A stretch of 64,000 nt of DNA from Enoplolaimus lenunculus (Eukaryota; Nematoda; Enoplea; Enoplida; Thoracostomopsidae), in the NCBI GenBank assembly GCA_030248215.1, contig JASANG010002942.1, positions 1 through 64,000 on the forward strand, in the 5' to 3' direction. The translations under genes were made by a program, and so were the position numbers. Below the pieces are notes generated by a model that saw nothing but the letters and a program-made list of their open reading frames with translations, was not told the DNA's origin and made no database searches. Positions 13,001 through 28,000 of the stretch are shown piece after piece (positions within the stretch are counted from its first letter, which is position 1; every line of letters begins with the position of its first letter).

Positions 13001-16000
13001 CGGGTATTTTTACAAAAAAATGCGGGTCCAGGAATTTATTTTTAAATGTTGCAATTCTTGTGGTTCTCTGCGGTCTATCTAAAACATACCCGGGTGTCAC
13101 CAGGTGTCAAATATACCTTAGGTGAAACGGACCAAAATCCGGGTAAGAGTCACCGCAGCAGCCCCATGGTTCCCATTTATTAGCGAATGTTGAGTCTAAG
13201 TGGAAATTGAGGTATTATGTAACTATTTATTTCTTCTCATATGGTTTTATTTGCCAGAGTTTGTGAAATGAAAAGGGAATGGACACTTGTCTTTACATAT
13301 AATCAGTGTGTTAAATATTTTCAGAAGCTATGGGAATTAAATTTGTTTGAGTGTCTCACTGATATCATGCTGTATCAAATATGGGTAAGTAGTGAATAGT
13401 TTCCAAAGGACATTAGTTTCACAGATGTTCTCTTGTTTATACAATAATAAATTGTCATTAAGAACATTTGTGAGGTCACGTAAACAGGGATGGACGGTCT
13501 CGGTCTCAGTGTCTGAAATGTCGAAATTTGGCTGGTCTCGGTATCGGTCTCGCTTTTTTTAGTCTCGGTGGGTTGCAAACCGAGACCAAAGAGGTGAAAA
13601 AGCGATAAGCAATCGCAAAAATTTTCCTTAGATCGCAGCTTTAGCCTGGAAGTACTTGCGCATTTCGCCTGCCAGCACAGGCAGCGAGCGATTGTGGACC
13701 AGCTTTAAAATTCTATTTTTGAAAGGAAACCCAAAACACTCTGATTTTATCCACAAATATCTGCATTCTCGCGTTTAAAACATTTAAGGTATTGGGTAAA
13801 AATAGTGGGTCATCCGCATTTATAATATCTACGCTGTGTTAAAAAATTCTCCAGTATTCGGTTTGCCTGGGATCAAAAACGACACTATAGCTTTGAATTA
13901 TGGTAGTACTGAGGGCGTTTTGATACAGTGGGATTTGTCCCGAGCCTGTTCCAAGGGTATGGAGACAGTAGCCAAGTGAAAAATAAAGTAAAAACAAAGT
14001 TTGGCGCAATTTATTAGCTTCATTGTATGAAGCAGCAATTGAGAGCAGATAAAAATATTTAAAACATTTATTAGAAAAATAGTATTTTTATTTTCGGTAA
14101 CGGATAAAACTCGGTCTCGATCTCGCCTTTTTGACCGAGACCGCCCATTCCTGCACGTAGCTTCAGTATTTACAACCGTACCTTTTGTCTTCCGTAACGT
14201 AACGAAATAGGCTATTTTGCTGTTAATTTTATGCAGCTTGCTTTACGCTGAATTGTGAATAATCACATAGTTAATCAAAAGCTTTAAGTACTAGAGCTGT
14301 TGAGGGGTGCTACTTTTTAAAGTAATGACATTTTTAGAGTTTGCGAAGTCCACAGGCCCAGCTAGAATATCGAACGGGCATGAAAATATGGTTAATTGAT
14401 CTTACAGTTAAAAAGTAAGTTAGTTGTTTATGTTCAGTTTGTTTGTGCTCTTGCGAAACACATATTTGACACTGACCTTTCAATTTATTTACGAGTATGG
14501 GTATCATCGATTGAGGTTTGATACATTTTAATAGGGATGTGTCGATTAATCGGTATCGGGATAGGTAATAATTTTCACTTTTCGCGAGTATCTGAATTGG
14601 CATCGGCATCGGCACTGCAAAAAAATTGCCGATTCTTTGCCGATACTTTTTGCACATAACAATCAGTTGGAATGCTATCAATTTCATTTCTGAGCGCATG
14701 CCAGTGTATCTGCTCAGGAACGACATCGGGTCGCCGTCGACAAAATTTGGTAATAAGAATCCGCATCGGTATCGGCATCGGCAAAAGTTTTTTGTATCTG
14801 CACATCCCTACATTTTTACGCTCTGCTCATCCTAGTACGTCTTGGTTTCAGATTGCAAAGTTCTTGTGCCCTTTCTGGGCGAGTGTACTTTTTCGTAATC
14901 TTGACACTGACAGCTGTGCGTTACTCACGCCCCTTGATAACTGATATTCGTCTCGTTGTAACTCTGTTAAGTTTTTTTGCGATGTATGTTGGAAGAGACG
15001 TAACGCTTCTTTTGTTATTTCATCTGCTCGTTTGTTGTTGCAATGTACAGCCTTTACAAACGGTTCCAGTTGCTAGCTCTGGGTTGTGAAGATATTTATT
15101 CATTTTTGCTAGTAGTCTGCAATTCGATTATGGATTTAAAGTCAATGCTAAACTCAACAAGTTGTGCTTTGTACAAGAGTGGAATGTGTATAAAACGTTG
15201 AGATTGGTGAGACTAAGGCCATATGTGTCTAATATTGTAAAATGGAACTTTTTAGAGCTTTTAGCAAAAGTTCGTAACCCTATCTTAAAGATTCAAATCT
15301 ATATTCGTGTAAATATGATGAACGCTGATATCATTACTTATGTAGAACTAAAGTTGTAATCTCCAGGTTTGCAAAATATCTGTAACAAAATTGTGAAAAA
15401 TCATCTGTTTTGTAGTTTGTTGTGCAGTATTATTGAAACGATTTTACTCGAACAGATTCTAAGGGCCAACATTAAATATACCAGAAGTTTTGCTTCTTGC
15501 ATCCAGTTCAAACATTTTTTATATAGCTCATGCTCTTGTTGGGTTGAAAATCCATACTCTCGAGAAGTTTCGTGGCTTGAAATTGAAATGGAGACTGTTG
15601 GCTTTACAGCTGCTGACAAGTGTTCTAGTCCATGCCTTGAGAATATACGTGCAGATATCAAACGCATCACCACTCAGTTGATTTATTTTATGTATTTGCT
15701 TTGTAATTGATTCAAGTAATCGTTATCCTACGAACAGGACAAAAGGTGAACTTTAAGCATACTTTAGGCGCGTGATTTGTTTTTCTAACCGCTACATTTG
15801 CAGAATAATTTTGCGGACAATGATGTAATGTATAGTTAGGTTGGTAAATGAATTAAATTTATTCGAAACTAACTTTCATCGAATGATTCCGATGGGTCAT
15901 TATCTACATCCACTTCCACAACATCCTTCGATTATTGATTTGCCTTGTCGAAATGCTGGTTTTGTTGCTCCAAATTTTTTACGTTGTTTTCTAAAAGTAG

Positions 16001-19000
16001 CTGGTGTCGTCCATATTCCTCAACACGGTCGCGAAGTTCCTGTTCTCGTGCATTAGGTTTGATCTTTGTGGTATAGGTTTGGGATCAACTGATGAATCCA
16101 TTTAATTGTTGATGTACAATAAAATAATTGCTGGGGGAAACCCTTTGGCGGCCAGCCGGGGGACATCTGCGGGTTTTATATGCGCATCGTACAAAAAACC
16201 ATTCGGCTGTACTATCTAAACTTGCTTATTCTGTTCCTAGGTACTATGATTTTGAGTATATCATAACGTCTGAGCAAAAAGAATAATATTCAACGAGTTA
16301 AGCTGTCGTTGTTGCTATTGCTTTGTTCTCCGTGAGTGGTGTTTATTTGTTTTTTCAGGAACAATATTGTTATTCTGGCCGCTGGTCATAATTCGAGTGT
16401 TTCTGCCGACGCTTATTATGTGTTAGGTACATATATGATGTTTTTGGTAAAAACTACACCTTTGAAGCTGTTGTATCAAACGTATTTTTTGTGTTGACAT
16501 TGCATATAATAAACTGCCTTGCCAAGGTCAGGGCTGGTCTTTAGAAATATGTGTAGCTACTATCACCATTTTGTGTTAGGTCGTGTGGTTTTGGAGTCAG
16601 TGAATGGCAAGGATTGGACCTCCTGTATCTGTGCCCATTTATATATGTACGTACAATTGCACCAGTTAGTCAGTTTGAAAACTCTATTTGTATTTGAGAA
16701 TATGGGTCTTGCGTTATAAAACATGCAAGTTTTCGGTCTACTTTGTCAACAAACGCATCTGGCGTTTTGTGTATCTGCGCTATAAGATGGAAATTGTAAA
16801 ATGGAGATCGTAACTTGCTATTTTGTTCATTCAACTGAAAATTAATAAATTTATGGAAAGTTGTAGTAATCTGTAAATTTCTAAATTTTTACGCTTCAAT
16901 AAATGGGGTTATGTAAGCTTGAATCGCAATACGCACTGGGTTCATTCATTTCCAAACCGAAAGGGAAGGAATAAAATTTAATTATACGTTTCCGTCAGAG
17001 CTGTTGGATGTTAGAATTTCGTAGTGGCTCGTTAATTATGTTCAGTTATTTCTTTAGTGTTCTATTTATTATAGTTGAGCTGCCAATCAGTGAAACACCG
17101 CTTGCGCCGCACGAAGTAATCTCGCTGAACATGCATGTCAAAGTCCAGGTAAGAATGACAGGGTTGTTGCATTATGCATTTTCATGCATCTGTAGCCTTT
17201 ATTTCACACAAGAATCGCTATATTTTTATCCTTCGTGACTCATCAAATTAATTTGGTTTGTTTTTTGATAGACAAACCGGCGGATGCCCATTTTTGCTGT
17301 CCAGAGCTCATTTCGCTTGTCGGAAGCTCTTTTTGCTAAACAACAGAATGGATCACCTGTAACCATTACGCTTTATTGCATGAACATAGTTGCATCTGAC
17401 GCAGTGTTTTGAACGTTTCATTCGTCAATTAGCGCTACGTATATTATTTCAGGACGGAGTAACTTTCATGCATTTTTACATCAGAACGCAATTTTTATAG
17501 GATGGTGATGTGAATTCGTACTCAATATGTTTTGCTCAAGATTTGGAATTGTTTTTGATGAGCGACAAGACGAGCATTAGGACAATTCATTGTAAGTGAC
17601 CAGGTGCGGCGTAGCCGGGATTAATGGTAAAAGGGGTTATGTTCTGCAGAAATTTTGAAAGGGAGTTTGTGTGTTACCAGTTTACAAAAAATTTGTTAAC
17701 ACTTCTAGATAAGATTACTAAGAGGGTTTGTGCTAAACTTCCTCAAGCTACGACCTTGCAACTGTATGGAGCTTTACTTAGTTCATACTTGCTGTTACGT
17801 ATTGTATTTGAAATACTGATTTTGAGTAGGGATGTGCCGGTACCAAAAGTTTTGCCGATACCGATGCCGATTCTTATTTTGAAAATTTGCCGATGCCGGA
17901 CCGATGCCGATTACAACTTTAGTACACCATGCTTAATAAACAGATATGATACTACATTACACCATTATATAAAGACTTAAACTTTAACCATCTTAAACGA
18001 TTATAGTTTTATAAGAACGGTTTATTTCAATTAATTTTTTCAAGCACAACCGCAAGAGCGGTAACAATTTTCCTAAGCAGACACACTGGCATACGCCCAG
18101 AAATGAAATTGATAGCATTCCAACTGACTGTTATGTGCAAAAAGTATCGTCAAAGAATAGACATTTTTGCAGTGAGTTCAAATCAAATAGTGGATGGTTG
18201 TTGTATCATTTCTCAGTAAAGTTGCATTTTTCGGCTATTGTGATTCATTTTGCTTTATTAATTAAAATATCATGCTACGTATTGTAATTTTTCTGACGCT
18301 GTTTGACCTAAATATACTTGACTGAAACTACAGTGTGCTGTTTCCAACGGTTAATGATTTAACAAGATTTATCCCGCATATATGACTTCTGCTGCCAAGA
18401 ATGATCAGTTGTTACTTATGTATTATGTTTTAAAGAGAACTGTATTTTCAGTGGCTAAATTTGTTAACATAACTTGTCGTTTTTAAAATGGTCAAAAGTT
18501 TAATTTACAGTCGATCGCAGCGAAATGACCACGGCTTCGGTTAAACTAACTGCACAGTTGCAAGCTCCAGAAATGGTTGTTGCTACAGGTAAGCGCAGAA
18601 AATGGAACCAGTATCGTATTGTTTCTTTATCGCCTCACAGTGATGCTGGCAACTCCAGAAATGTTTGCTGCCACAGGATGCTGGCTTCTCCACAGCTTGA
18701 AAATTTCCGCCGGGGGGCGTTTCCTGGGGGCCCCCAGGAGTTTCCTGGGGGGCAGCTGATTTTGCTGGGGGGCAGTTTTCCTGGGGGGCCCCAGATGATC
18801 TGGGGGTCCTGGGGGGCCCCAGATGATCTGGGGGTCCTGGGGGGCTCCAGATGATCTGGGGGTCCTGGGGGGCAGGCTTAAAATTTTGCAAACCGACTTT
18901 TTGGACCATTTTTTTTCATTCTGGACCGTGTTTCCAACTCAACGTAAGATTACTCATCGCTCAACATGACAAAAATTTCTCGCAAACGCTAATAACAATT

Positions 19001-22000
19001 TTAACTAATATTACGTATATACTGACAACTTAACCAGAAGTTGAAAGAAGCACAATTATATAAAATATAGATAATCTATAATTGAAACTGTGATTAATAT
19101 ATATTTTGTATATTAGTCACAGCTTCAATTTATCTTAAGGCTCAGGCGGGTTGAACTTGCTGCTGCAAGGTACTTTAGAATGCTGTATGCCCTGAAACGG
19201 TCTTTATATAATTGCGCTTTTTCAGTTCATTATTGAATTGTATTAGTTACTACGGGTATTTGTAACGCTATTAAAAATTATGAGTACTCAGCGTAATATA
19301 AAGTCATATTTTGCCGAATGTCCGCCTCAAAAGAAGTCCAGGTCTTTACGTTTTAACATTGAAAATTTTTGACCTAGAAAAGTCCTGGGGGCCCCCAGCA
19401 AAAAAATTTGCTGGGGGGCATTTTGCTGGGGGCGGCCGAAAATTCGCCGGGGGGCCTTTCCAGGGGCGGCAAAATTTTCGCCGGGGGGAAAATGAAAATT
19501 TCGAAAAGTGCTGCCCCCCCGCCCCCCGCTGTGGAGAAGCCAGGGATGCGCGGAGCCGGATAATCTTATATCTTGCCGGAGCCAGATATTAAGTTAAAAA
19601 CGGCATGCAAATATGACAACATAGCTAACAATTCATTCTTCCGTAGCCTAAGGTATTCAAGTGTTTACGTAACAAAACTTAACATCTCAAGCTAATGCAT
19701 TTTTAAAACTTTAGCAACAGCCCAATTCTACTGTGCTATCTTTTTGTAGCGTTGCGTTCAGTGGCAACATTTGTTTGTCCTATGTTACTTTTACAGGCAC
19801 CCAGTTTTCCCTAAGTACTATAAATAGAGAAGCTTTAGAATAAAGGGTATTGTATTAGCTTAGTCTTAGTTTTAGATTTATGTTTACGCTAAAATTTTTA
19901 CTTAGGCTTAGAAATATGAATACATTGAGATATTGTTATACCCCTAAAATAACATTTGACATCTTTGTAGCAAAATATATCGGGTAGCCCCGTTAGAAGT
20001 TTTGTATTTTCAACTGCACATTGTTGCTTACAACGTTGCAATTCTATGCTAGTACAGAAACACATCAATCAATTTACCTGTCGTTTCACACTGTTCTTTA
20101 AAATCTTTTATACTCTGCTTCCAAAACATAAATGAAAGTGATTGGGGTTTTCCAGAATTCGCGGGTTTATATAGGTTTCGAAGCTGCTAGCAGCATGATA
20201 AATCTTGGTATACCCGAAAGTTTATTCAGTGTGAAAAGTTAGATAGTTTTCATTGGCTTAAACCGACCTATTAAACTTTTCAGCTAAATCATGATCTCTT
20301 AACATTAAAATAAATACAAATACATATTCACATGGTTAGTCTTGTTTAGAGCAACATTTAGTTTGTGCTATTTGTATGAATTTTGTTATTAATTACCTAG
20401 GAGGAAACAACTACCATTTAAGCTTGCAACTAGTTGTTACTATAACAGAAAACAAACAAACACCTGCCTTCAAATTTTAAGGTTTTGCTAAAATTTAATG
20501 TTTAGGTTAGTATTTCAATTTTTATAGCTTAGGTTAGTTTGATCAAAACTTTAAACAGGATTTTTGTTATTCAAGTTTAAGCTTAAATAACTGTAGCGTT
20601 TATGATTAAGTTTTCAAATTTTTAGAGCTTTAATTAGTTACAACCAGGCTGTCAATAATGTTTTATTCAGATTTTTAGCTTGTACAGTTTTAATGTTCAG
20701 TTTAACTCTTCAAAATTTTGTAGCTTGGGTTAGTTACAACGGTTTTCAACAATGTTCTATTCAAATTTTAAGCGTGACAAAATTAAGTAAAACTTGAAGA
20801 AATTACACATTTAGATATGTTTAACAAAAGGTTAATGCTATGAAGAATAAGTTTGTATAAACATTAGATTAAGCAGATTTCATCGGTTTTAGCTTAGGTT
20901 GGTTAGATCAAGGCTTTTGAGCTTAAATAATTTTAACGTTTATGATTAAGTTCTCAAATTTTTATAGCTTAGATGAGTTAGAACGATGCTTTCTATAAAG
21001 TTTTATTCTGCTTTTTAGCTTGCACAGTTTTAACGTTTAGATTAACTCTTCAAACTTTTGTAGCTTGGGTTAGTTACAACAAGGCTTTTAAAACGGTTTT
21101 ATTGAAATTTAACAGCTTTCATTGTAAAAATTAGGCGTTGTGTTTTTTATATTTGTTGAATAAGTTTATTTCTTGGTTTTAGGGATTGTGCTCACTTTTT
21201 GAGATTTGAATTATTTCTGATTTGACTTGTAAAACTTTGTTGGAGCGGTTTGTAAACTTGTATTGTATCAATAAAGCTCACTGAAGGGAATAACAGGCAA
21301 TCATGAATTTGCACTGCTGGTGTCGTGTCCCCGCATTTCTCCTCATTTCTCGCATGTAATAGTATGAGCTTGCAATTCGCTGTTGGCCATCCATCGCAAC
21401 AAGAAATGTTTTTGTTATTTTCGTGGAATGCACTTTGCTTAGTTTTTGTCTGACCGGGATAATGACTATTGACTCAAAATATTTTAATTTTATTTGAAAC
21501 ATCAAGCACATTTCTGATAAACTAAAAAGTTTTTCCTTGCTTTTAAATGTCAACGAGTGTCGCTGTAAAACATCGGTTATGTAGCTGAAGGGTACCAGTT
21601 CTGGTCTTATTCAATAATAACGAGTTCGTTTCATAACTGAACAGCAATTGAAGTTAATACTGTGTACGGTGAGCAAAAACTGTTGACTTGGTTCTGAATG
21701 CTTAGTTATGACCGAGGGGTGATAAGTTAGTTTAGGTTTAAACCTCGACAACGTGTTTTTTAGAAATACTGTGTTACCTAAAAACTGTAACAGATGGGGG
21801 CCGCGAAGACGCTCAATATATGATGTAGGCTGTCTGAGCGTGCGCCTCGAAATAATGTTTTCGGTAAAGCAAGCGGCCCTAGCCGCTCGCATTAAAGCAC
21901 AGCGCCAAGCTACAATAGCGCTGCGCTTAAAACAACAACAAACAACAACAAGAAGAAGAACAACAACAACAAGAATAACAAGGACAACAGCAGCAGCAGC

Positions 22001-22034
<34 letters not shown>

Positions 22035-25000
22035 GCCACAACAAAATGAAAATGAGCCATGGCTCCGAAAAACAGTTAAACAAAGGCCAAACGCTCCAAT
22101 ATAAAGAACTGTATAATTAAATATTAATAACTGTTTTGTTGGGTTATGTCGCACATGCGTTACCATCTGCAGTCTCGTAAACAAAAAGTACACCCTGTTT
22201 GGCTAAATCGAGTTGGACACTTCTGGTGTAGAACATATCTACCGTAATGTGTGCTTTAAGGTTGAAATTAGTAGCACAAAGCATATTTTTAACGTGTGAG
22301 CGACATATATTTTATAAAACATTTATAAGAAAAGGAAAGATTTTTCTATTTCTAGTTTGAAATAAGGTTTCCGTAACTTATTTACGCACATTTTATTGTT
22401 TATTTCACGTCATAGCCTTAGACACTACTGAGCCAGAAATAAACTTTTTATAACTAACGCTGTTATTGTGTTTGTTGCATTGCTGGTGTAAATTTGTGAT
22501 TGCAACTCTTAGATTAAATTTAGCTTACTATGCAGAATTATTAGGTCTTTTTAGAATAGAAATTTGAGTTTAGAAAACAATAAATTCTTATAAACTGAGG
22601 CTTATTTTATATAGCAAGTAATAGACAGGGTGCAACCGGAATTACAATTTACCGGAACCGGAACCGGAATTTGAAAATTTTACCGGAACCGGAAAGTGAA
22701 AAATGCATTTCACCAAAGTTTCATTTTAATCGTATTTTTGCTCTATTATTTGTGAAATAACCTTAGTCGAACATAGGTATTTATTTTATTTGTTGTATTT
22801 TAGATTTTCGTCGTCGATTGAAGTGAAATCTACCATCAAAGGCTTATATTTGGAGTACAAGTGGCTTTCAAAAGAGATTCTTAAAAATTAGCAAAGTTAA
22901 GAAAACGGGCTAATTATAACACCGGAATTTTTAAATCCGGTAAAAATTTACCGGAACCGGAAGGTGAAAAAATGCCGGAACCGGAACCGGAATTCCGGTT
23001 GCACCCTGGTAATAGACATTAAATTTACTATAGGAATGTGTATTAACGTTCGTAGATTGTTTTATGTTTGTTAGTTTATTAAAACTAAAATAAACTTGTT
23101 AGGCTTGTAAATCTGATTGTTTTAAACCGAAACATAATACAGTGGCTAAGTCTAAACTTTACATGCAGAGAGTACACAAGAACGGAATTTTAGCATGGAC
23201 CGCGAATGGATCTGGTGCGCCGCCTGGTAACTGACGATGTTGATCATCTTCCACATTACCAAAGGCTGCCTGCGTGTGGCAAAGTTACCAGGCGTGCACA
23301 GCTCGTAGAAAGCTGAAAAAATACGTAAAAAGATAATACGTAGTTTTTAATTTTACCACTTTTCGCTTTGTTTGCCACAATACTTCTCAGAGCCCAGAGT
23401 TACAACAAATTTGTAAAGGATTAAAATTTTTAAGTTGTTTGGTTTAAAGCATGAAATTCTAAAATTTTCATCCGAAGTATGAAATGTCATAGCACACAAA
23501 ATTTTGTGCTAGACCAGGGCTACGTCGAGTTTCGGGGGAGGCGCTGATACCTGGTAGCCCTGGTCATTAAGAGATTTTGTGGCACCGTTTAAAAAATTAT
23601 TGTGAACGGCGCATAATGAAAAGTACACGGTGTATCTGCTGTGAGGAATCAACTTTTTTGATGAAAAATCAGCGTTTATGTAAAAAACATCAAAAACATG
23701 GATGGAGACAGCAAATACACCGGGTCTCACGGTAGGCGACGTATTAATATACGTATTTTGTAGTACCAAACTCTTGGCAAATGTAGCCATTGTAGCGAAA
23801 AGTTTGCATGACTGTGTACATAGCTCAGTGGTTAGAGCAGCGGACCGGTAATCCGTTTCAAGATTTTCGTGAAGGGCTTTATATGGTATTGCTTAACTTA
23901 AAATTACACTAACCACATTGTGAAATATTGTCTGCAAAACGCCATTATTGACTTTGCTTTGCCTACTTCGTGCAGTTGATTATTTAATTAAAGGTCATGT
24001 AACTAATTAAAATTTATTCGTTGCCTGGTGTAAAATGTGGATTGTTGGACTAATTTTCTTATTTTATAGGAATTGCGAAGCAAAGGTACATGGTTTTGGT
24101 GTATCCGAATTCGTTGCAGTTTGCTGTATATAAGACACACCGGGAAAAGTGAGTTGCCTATCCCGATCTTACAAGATGCAGAACATTGTTTACTGATCTG
24201 TTATATTGTAGTTAAATACATTTCTGGCATATATAACCAAAATTATTTAACGCTACGCCAGGGAACGACCGTATTTCACTTCAGTACCAAAAACATATGT
24301 CTAGACTTGTCGGGAAATTCAGCCGCAGCAAATGTCTAGCATTTGCACATATAAAAAGCAGTTTTATAATACCGGTATACGGTAGGTTTTTACCAGATAA
24401 CAGAGCTGTATATACATATAGTTTTTTGCCGATTAAACCTGAACCGGATATCCTCACCGCAGCCGGATTTCCGGTAGATCCGTGGTTACCGGCACTCGTT
24501 CGAGGTACCATGATGGCGTAATGCTGTTAAAATTGTTATCATGTTGGTTTTAGGCTGCTAGATACATCGCTTATGGACCCGTCCGCGGATTACAGCAACG
24601 TGAGTCCAATGTTTGACCATTGTCCTCTCTCTGTATATTTTAGTTTGTGTTGCAATGTAACTGATGCCTTCTTCGTAATATTGGATGCGAACCAGCTTTA
24701 TTCAATTATCTACAGCAAGAGTGGATAATGTTTGCATCGCGGAAAAGTGTGCAACTCGCGATTGGCATGGCACAAAATTTACCAGCCAGCCTTGGGTTTG
24801 TGCCCTCATTACCCAGTTTTGGAAGCTGATTGATTTTACATCAGGTTCCATTAACTATAAAATTAGAAGCATATCTCATTCTGAATGTTAAATGGAACAG
24901 TTTTTGCCAACCAATGAACAATATTGTATAATATACATGTTTGTCGGTTGGGGTAGGTTGAAAATGCAACACATCGGGATCACTCTTTAAACGCAAAATG

Positions 25001-28000
25001 TGCTCAGTTGCATACTCTCGTCTATAACAGCAATCAGGAGCCGACTGGAATTATACTTTACCGTAACTGAAACCGGAATTTGAAAAAATTGCCGGAACCG
25101 GAAAGTTGAAAATATATGCTATTAAAAATTGATTTATTTTTCTTTTTTCTATATTATTGGTGAAATAACCTTAGTTGCAGTTAGGTATTTACTTAATCTG
25201 CTATACTCTAGATTATCATTATTCATGAGAGCAAAGACATAGTTTTTTTTGCATGAATGTTCAAGTCATTTTTAGTAAAATGGTTTATTTCCATCGGCCA
25301 TAATTTAATACCGAAATTTTTAATCCTGGTAAAAATTTTACCGTATTCCTAACATCAATCATTTAGTCTTATAATCTACTTGAGATTAACACCGAATGGC
25401 TTTGGATGCCCTTAAGCAATACAGTATTGGTTGGAAGTTGTGGCGTTGTAAGATACATAGTAGAAAAAACATTGTTTGCCGTCGACGTTACCTATGGCAG
25501 AAACATTTGTGAACAATATTCGAAATTTGGAAAATCTGGCTTTAGTGTTTCATATACAAAAAGTGCTGAATAAATTGATTTTGTCTACATTAATGGTTGG
25601 TTTGCAGAGACCTGAGTTAGAGCTACCTATGACTTTCGTCGAGTCGATTTTGAAGTCAAGTTTGCAAAACACACCTAAGTTAAACTTTAGATGTTTTGAT
25701 TTATTAGCAATTACCATTCGAGTTTTTATCGCATTGCAAAGGCAGAACTGGGTGCCCAAAATTAGTGCAGGTGGCTGGCAACAGGTTGCAACCGTAATTA
25801 CAATTTACGGGAACCGGAACCTGAACGGGAATTTGGAAAGAAACGGAACCCGAACCGGGAAATGAAAAACATTTTAAATTTGTTTTTTGCAACATTATTG
25901 GTGAAATAACTCTAGTTGGAGATAGGCAATCACTTTATCTGCTGTATTTTAGATTTTCATAATCTACGGAAGCGATATCTATCTTCGATGGTTTATTTTC
26001 AACGATTGTGAAGGTTTGGATACTATATTAATAAAATCTATTTAATTTTTATCGTCATTTTTTAGTAAAATATCGTAATTTCCAGCGACAAAATTTTAAA
26101 ACCGGAATTTTCAATTCCGGTAAAAATTTACCGGAACCGGAAACGGAAGGTGGAAAAATGCCGGAATTATTAATCCTGTGGTATCATTATACCATGTTGT
26201 TCGAATTTATAGCTCGGATTATCATCGACTCTTGACTTGGACGACCTTGATTCATCTGAAGACCCGAAAGCGATAATAAAAGCTGCTTATTTAGAATTTT
26301 TGATCAATGATTTGGTTAGTTAAGCTATGTTTGTTTGTTTGATTGTTTGCTTGCTTGTTTGTTTGATTGTTTGCTTGCTTGTTTGTTTGCTTGTTTGTTT
26401 GTTTCTTTCTTTCTTTCTTTCTTTCTTTGTTTGTTTGTTTGTTTAAATGCAGCAAAAGGACGGTTTTTAACTTAGTACTTATAAATTAATGGAACTTGTG
26501 TATGACAACATTTATAGAAATCTTACTTGTTTCCAATATTCGGCGACCCCTCAGTCCCCTGTATGATAAAAGTAAGTACTTTTGCTTTGACCAGAAATCT
26601 TGTTTGACGTTGGTACAACGTGCAATATCCAAACGCACTCGCCGAAAAAATTGCTTCGATGATATTGTATACGATATTGGCAATCAGATACTTGACCAAA
26701 TCCCGGCCTCAGATCCTCGTACGAAGAAAAGTTAGTCAAATGAGTGGAGATTGTTGTATCGTGAAAGCAAATGGGTATGGGTTTTCTCTATAAATTTAGG
26801 TTCAACTAAAATTAGTATGGATGTGCCGATACAAAAATTTTTGCCGACACCGATGCCGATCCTTATTTGGAAATTTTGCCGATGCTGAACCGATGCCGGT
26901 TGCAACTTTAGTAGTACACCATGTTTAACAAACAGATAGGATACTATATTACATCATTTAAACTCTAACCATCATAAAGGATTATAATTTTATAAGAACG
27001 CAAGAGAGAGAACAGTTTTTCTGACCAGACAACATGGTTTTTTGATGAAATAGGGGATTTTCACCCTCTCTTTTCAAAAATGTCCAGCGAAATTAAAAAA
27101 CCCACCAGGAACGCCACCGAGACTTCCAAGTGTTTTTCACATAAAAGAATTTTTACTGAAAACTGAACTTTAAATCAAACTCAAACTCAGACAATATTTT
27201 TGCTGCCTTGTTGTGTTGCGTGCTGGAAGGCATTTGTCATCACCACTTTGCTATAGAGCTAAACGCTAGATTCTAAGGGCTCTCGTGTCTTGTGGAGCAT
27301 TTGTGCTATAGAAGATACCATTAGTAATTGTCAATTTGCTTGTACACGGTTTGTAAATATTGTCTTAGCGCGTAATATACGCTATACGCAAAAGGTAATT
27401 TTTTGAAAATATTCATTTTTCACAACTCAGATTAAGGCCTGGCCCTACCGGTAAGTTACCATAATGTGTTCTGCCGCCCGGGCAGTCACAAATATAGCCA
27501 CAAATTCAAAAAGACAATTCCAATTGCTAAACTACCAACATCTAACATAGGCCATTATTTCACTTTGCACAGCAGTTATGAGTTCCAGTGCCTACATTTT
27601 ATATGTATTTGTAAACTTATATGCATGTCAGGGTTTCAACAGGAACCAAATTTGGCGTGAAAAGGGACAGGAACATTAATTAAATTTCTTTGCTGGCACC
27701 GGAACAGGAACAGGAACTGGAATATGAAATAATTTTATCACCGAATTACTGTTTGACTTTCCAGAAAACTTTGCCGAAAGATGATTTTTGGAAAACACTC
27801 ATGTCGAAATAACAATTTTTAAAAACAAAGTTTCCAATATTTAAATGATTAGGCATAATTTGCCACAAAACCGTAAAAACTACGGTTCCTGCTTCTTTGA
27901 ATGCAGGAACAAGAACCGGAACAAATTTTTGCAGGAATTCCGGGCGGAACAGGAATTCCGGTTAAACCTTGATGCATGTATATTTTATATATAAATATAA

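Noticed and set aside
18525-18909. 109-codon frame with Gly/Pro-rich end
   Set aside because: The first part is NUP133 exon 14; the remainder is intron plus the G-tract element.
21611-22193. Poly-Val, poly-Cys and poly-Thr open frames
   Set aside because: They read through a CAA/CAG microsatellite in NUP133 intron 14.
23815-23862. Functional tRNA-Thr gene
   Set aside because: The D and anticodon arms look right, but the T arm and acceptor pairing are missing.
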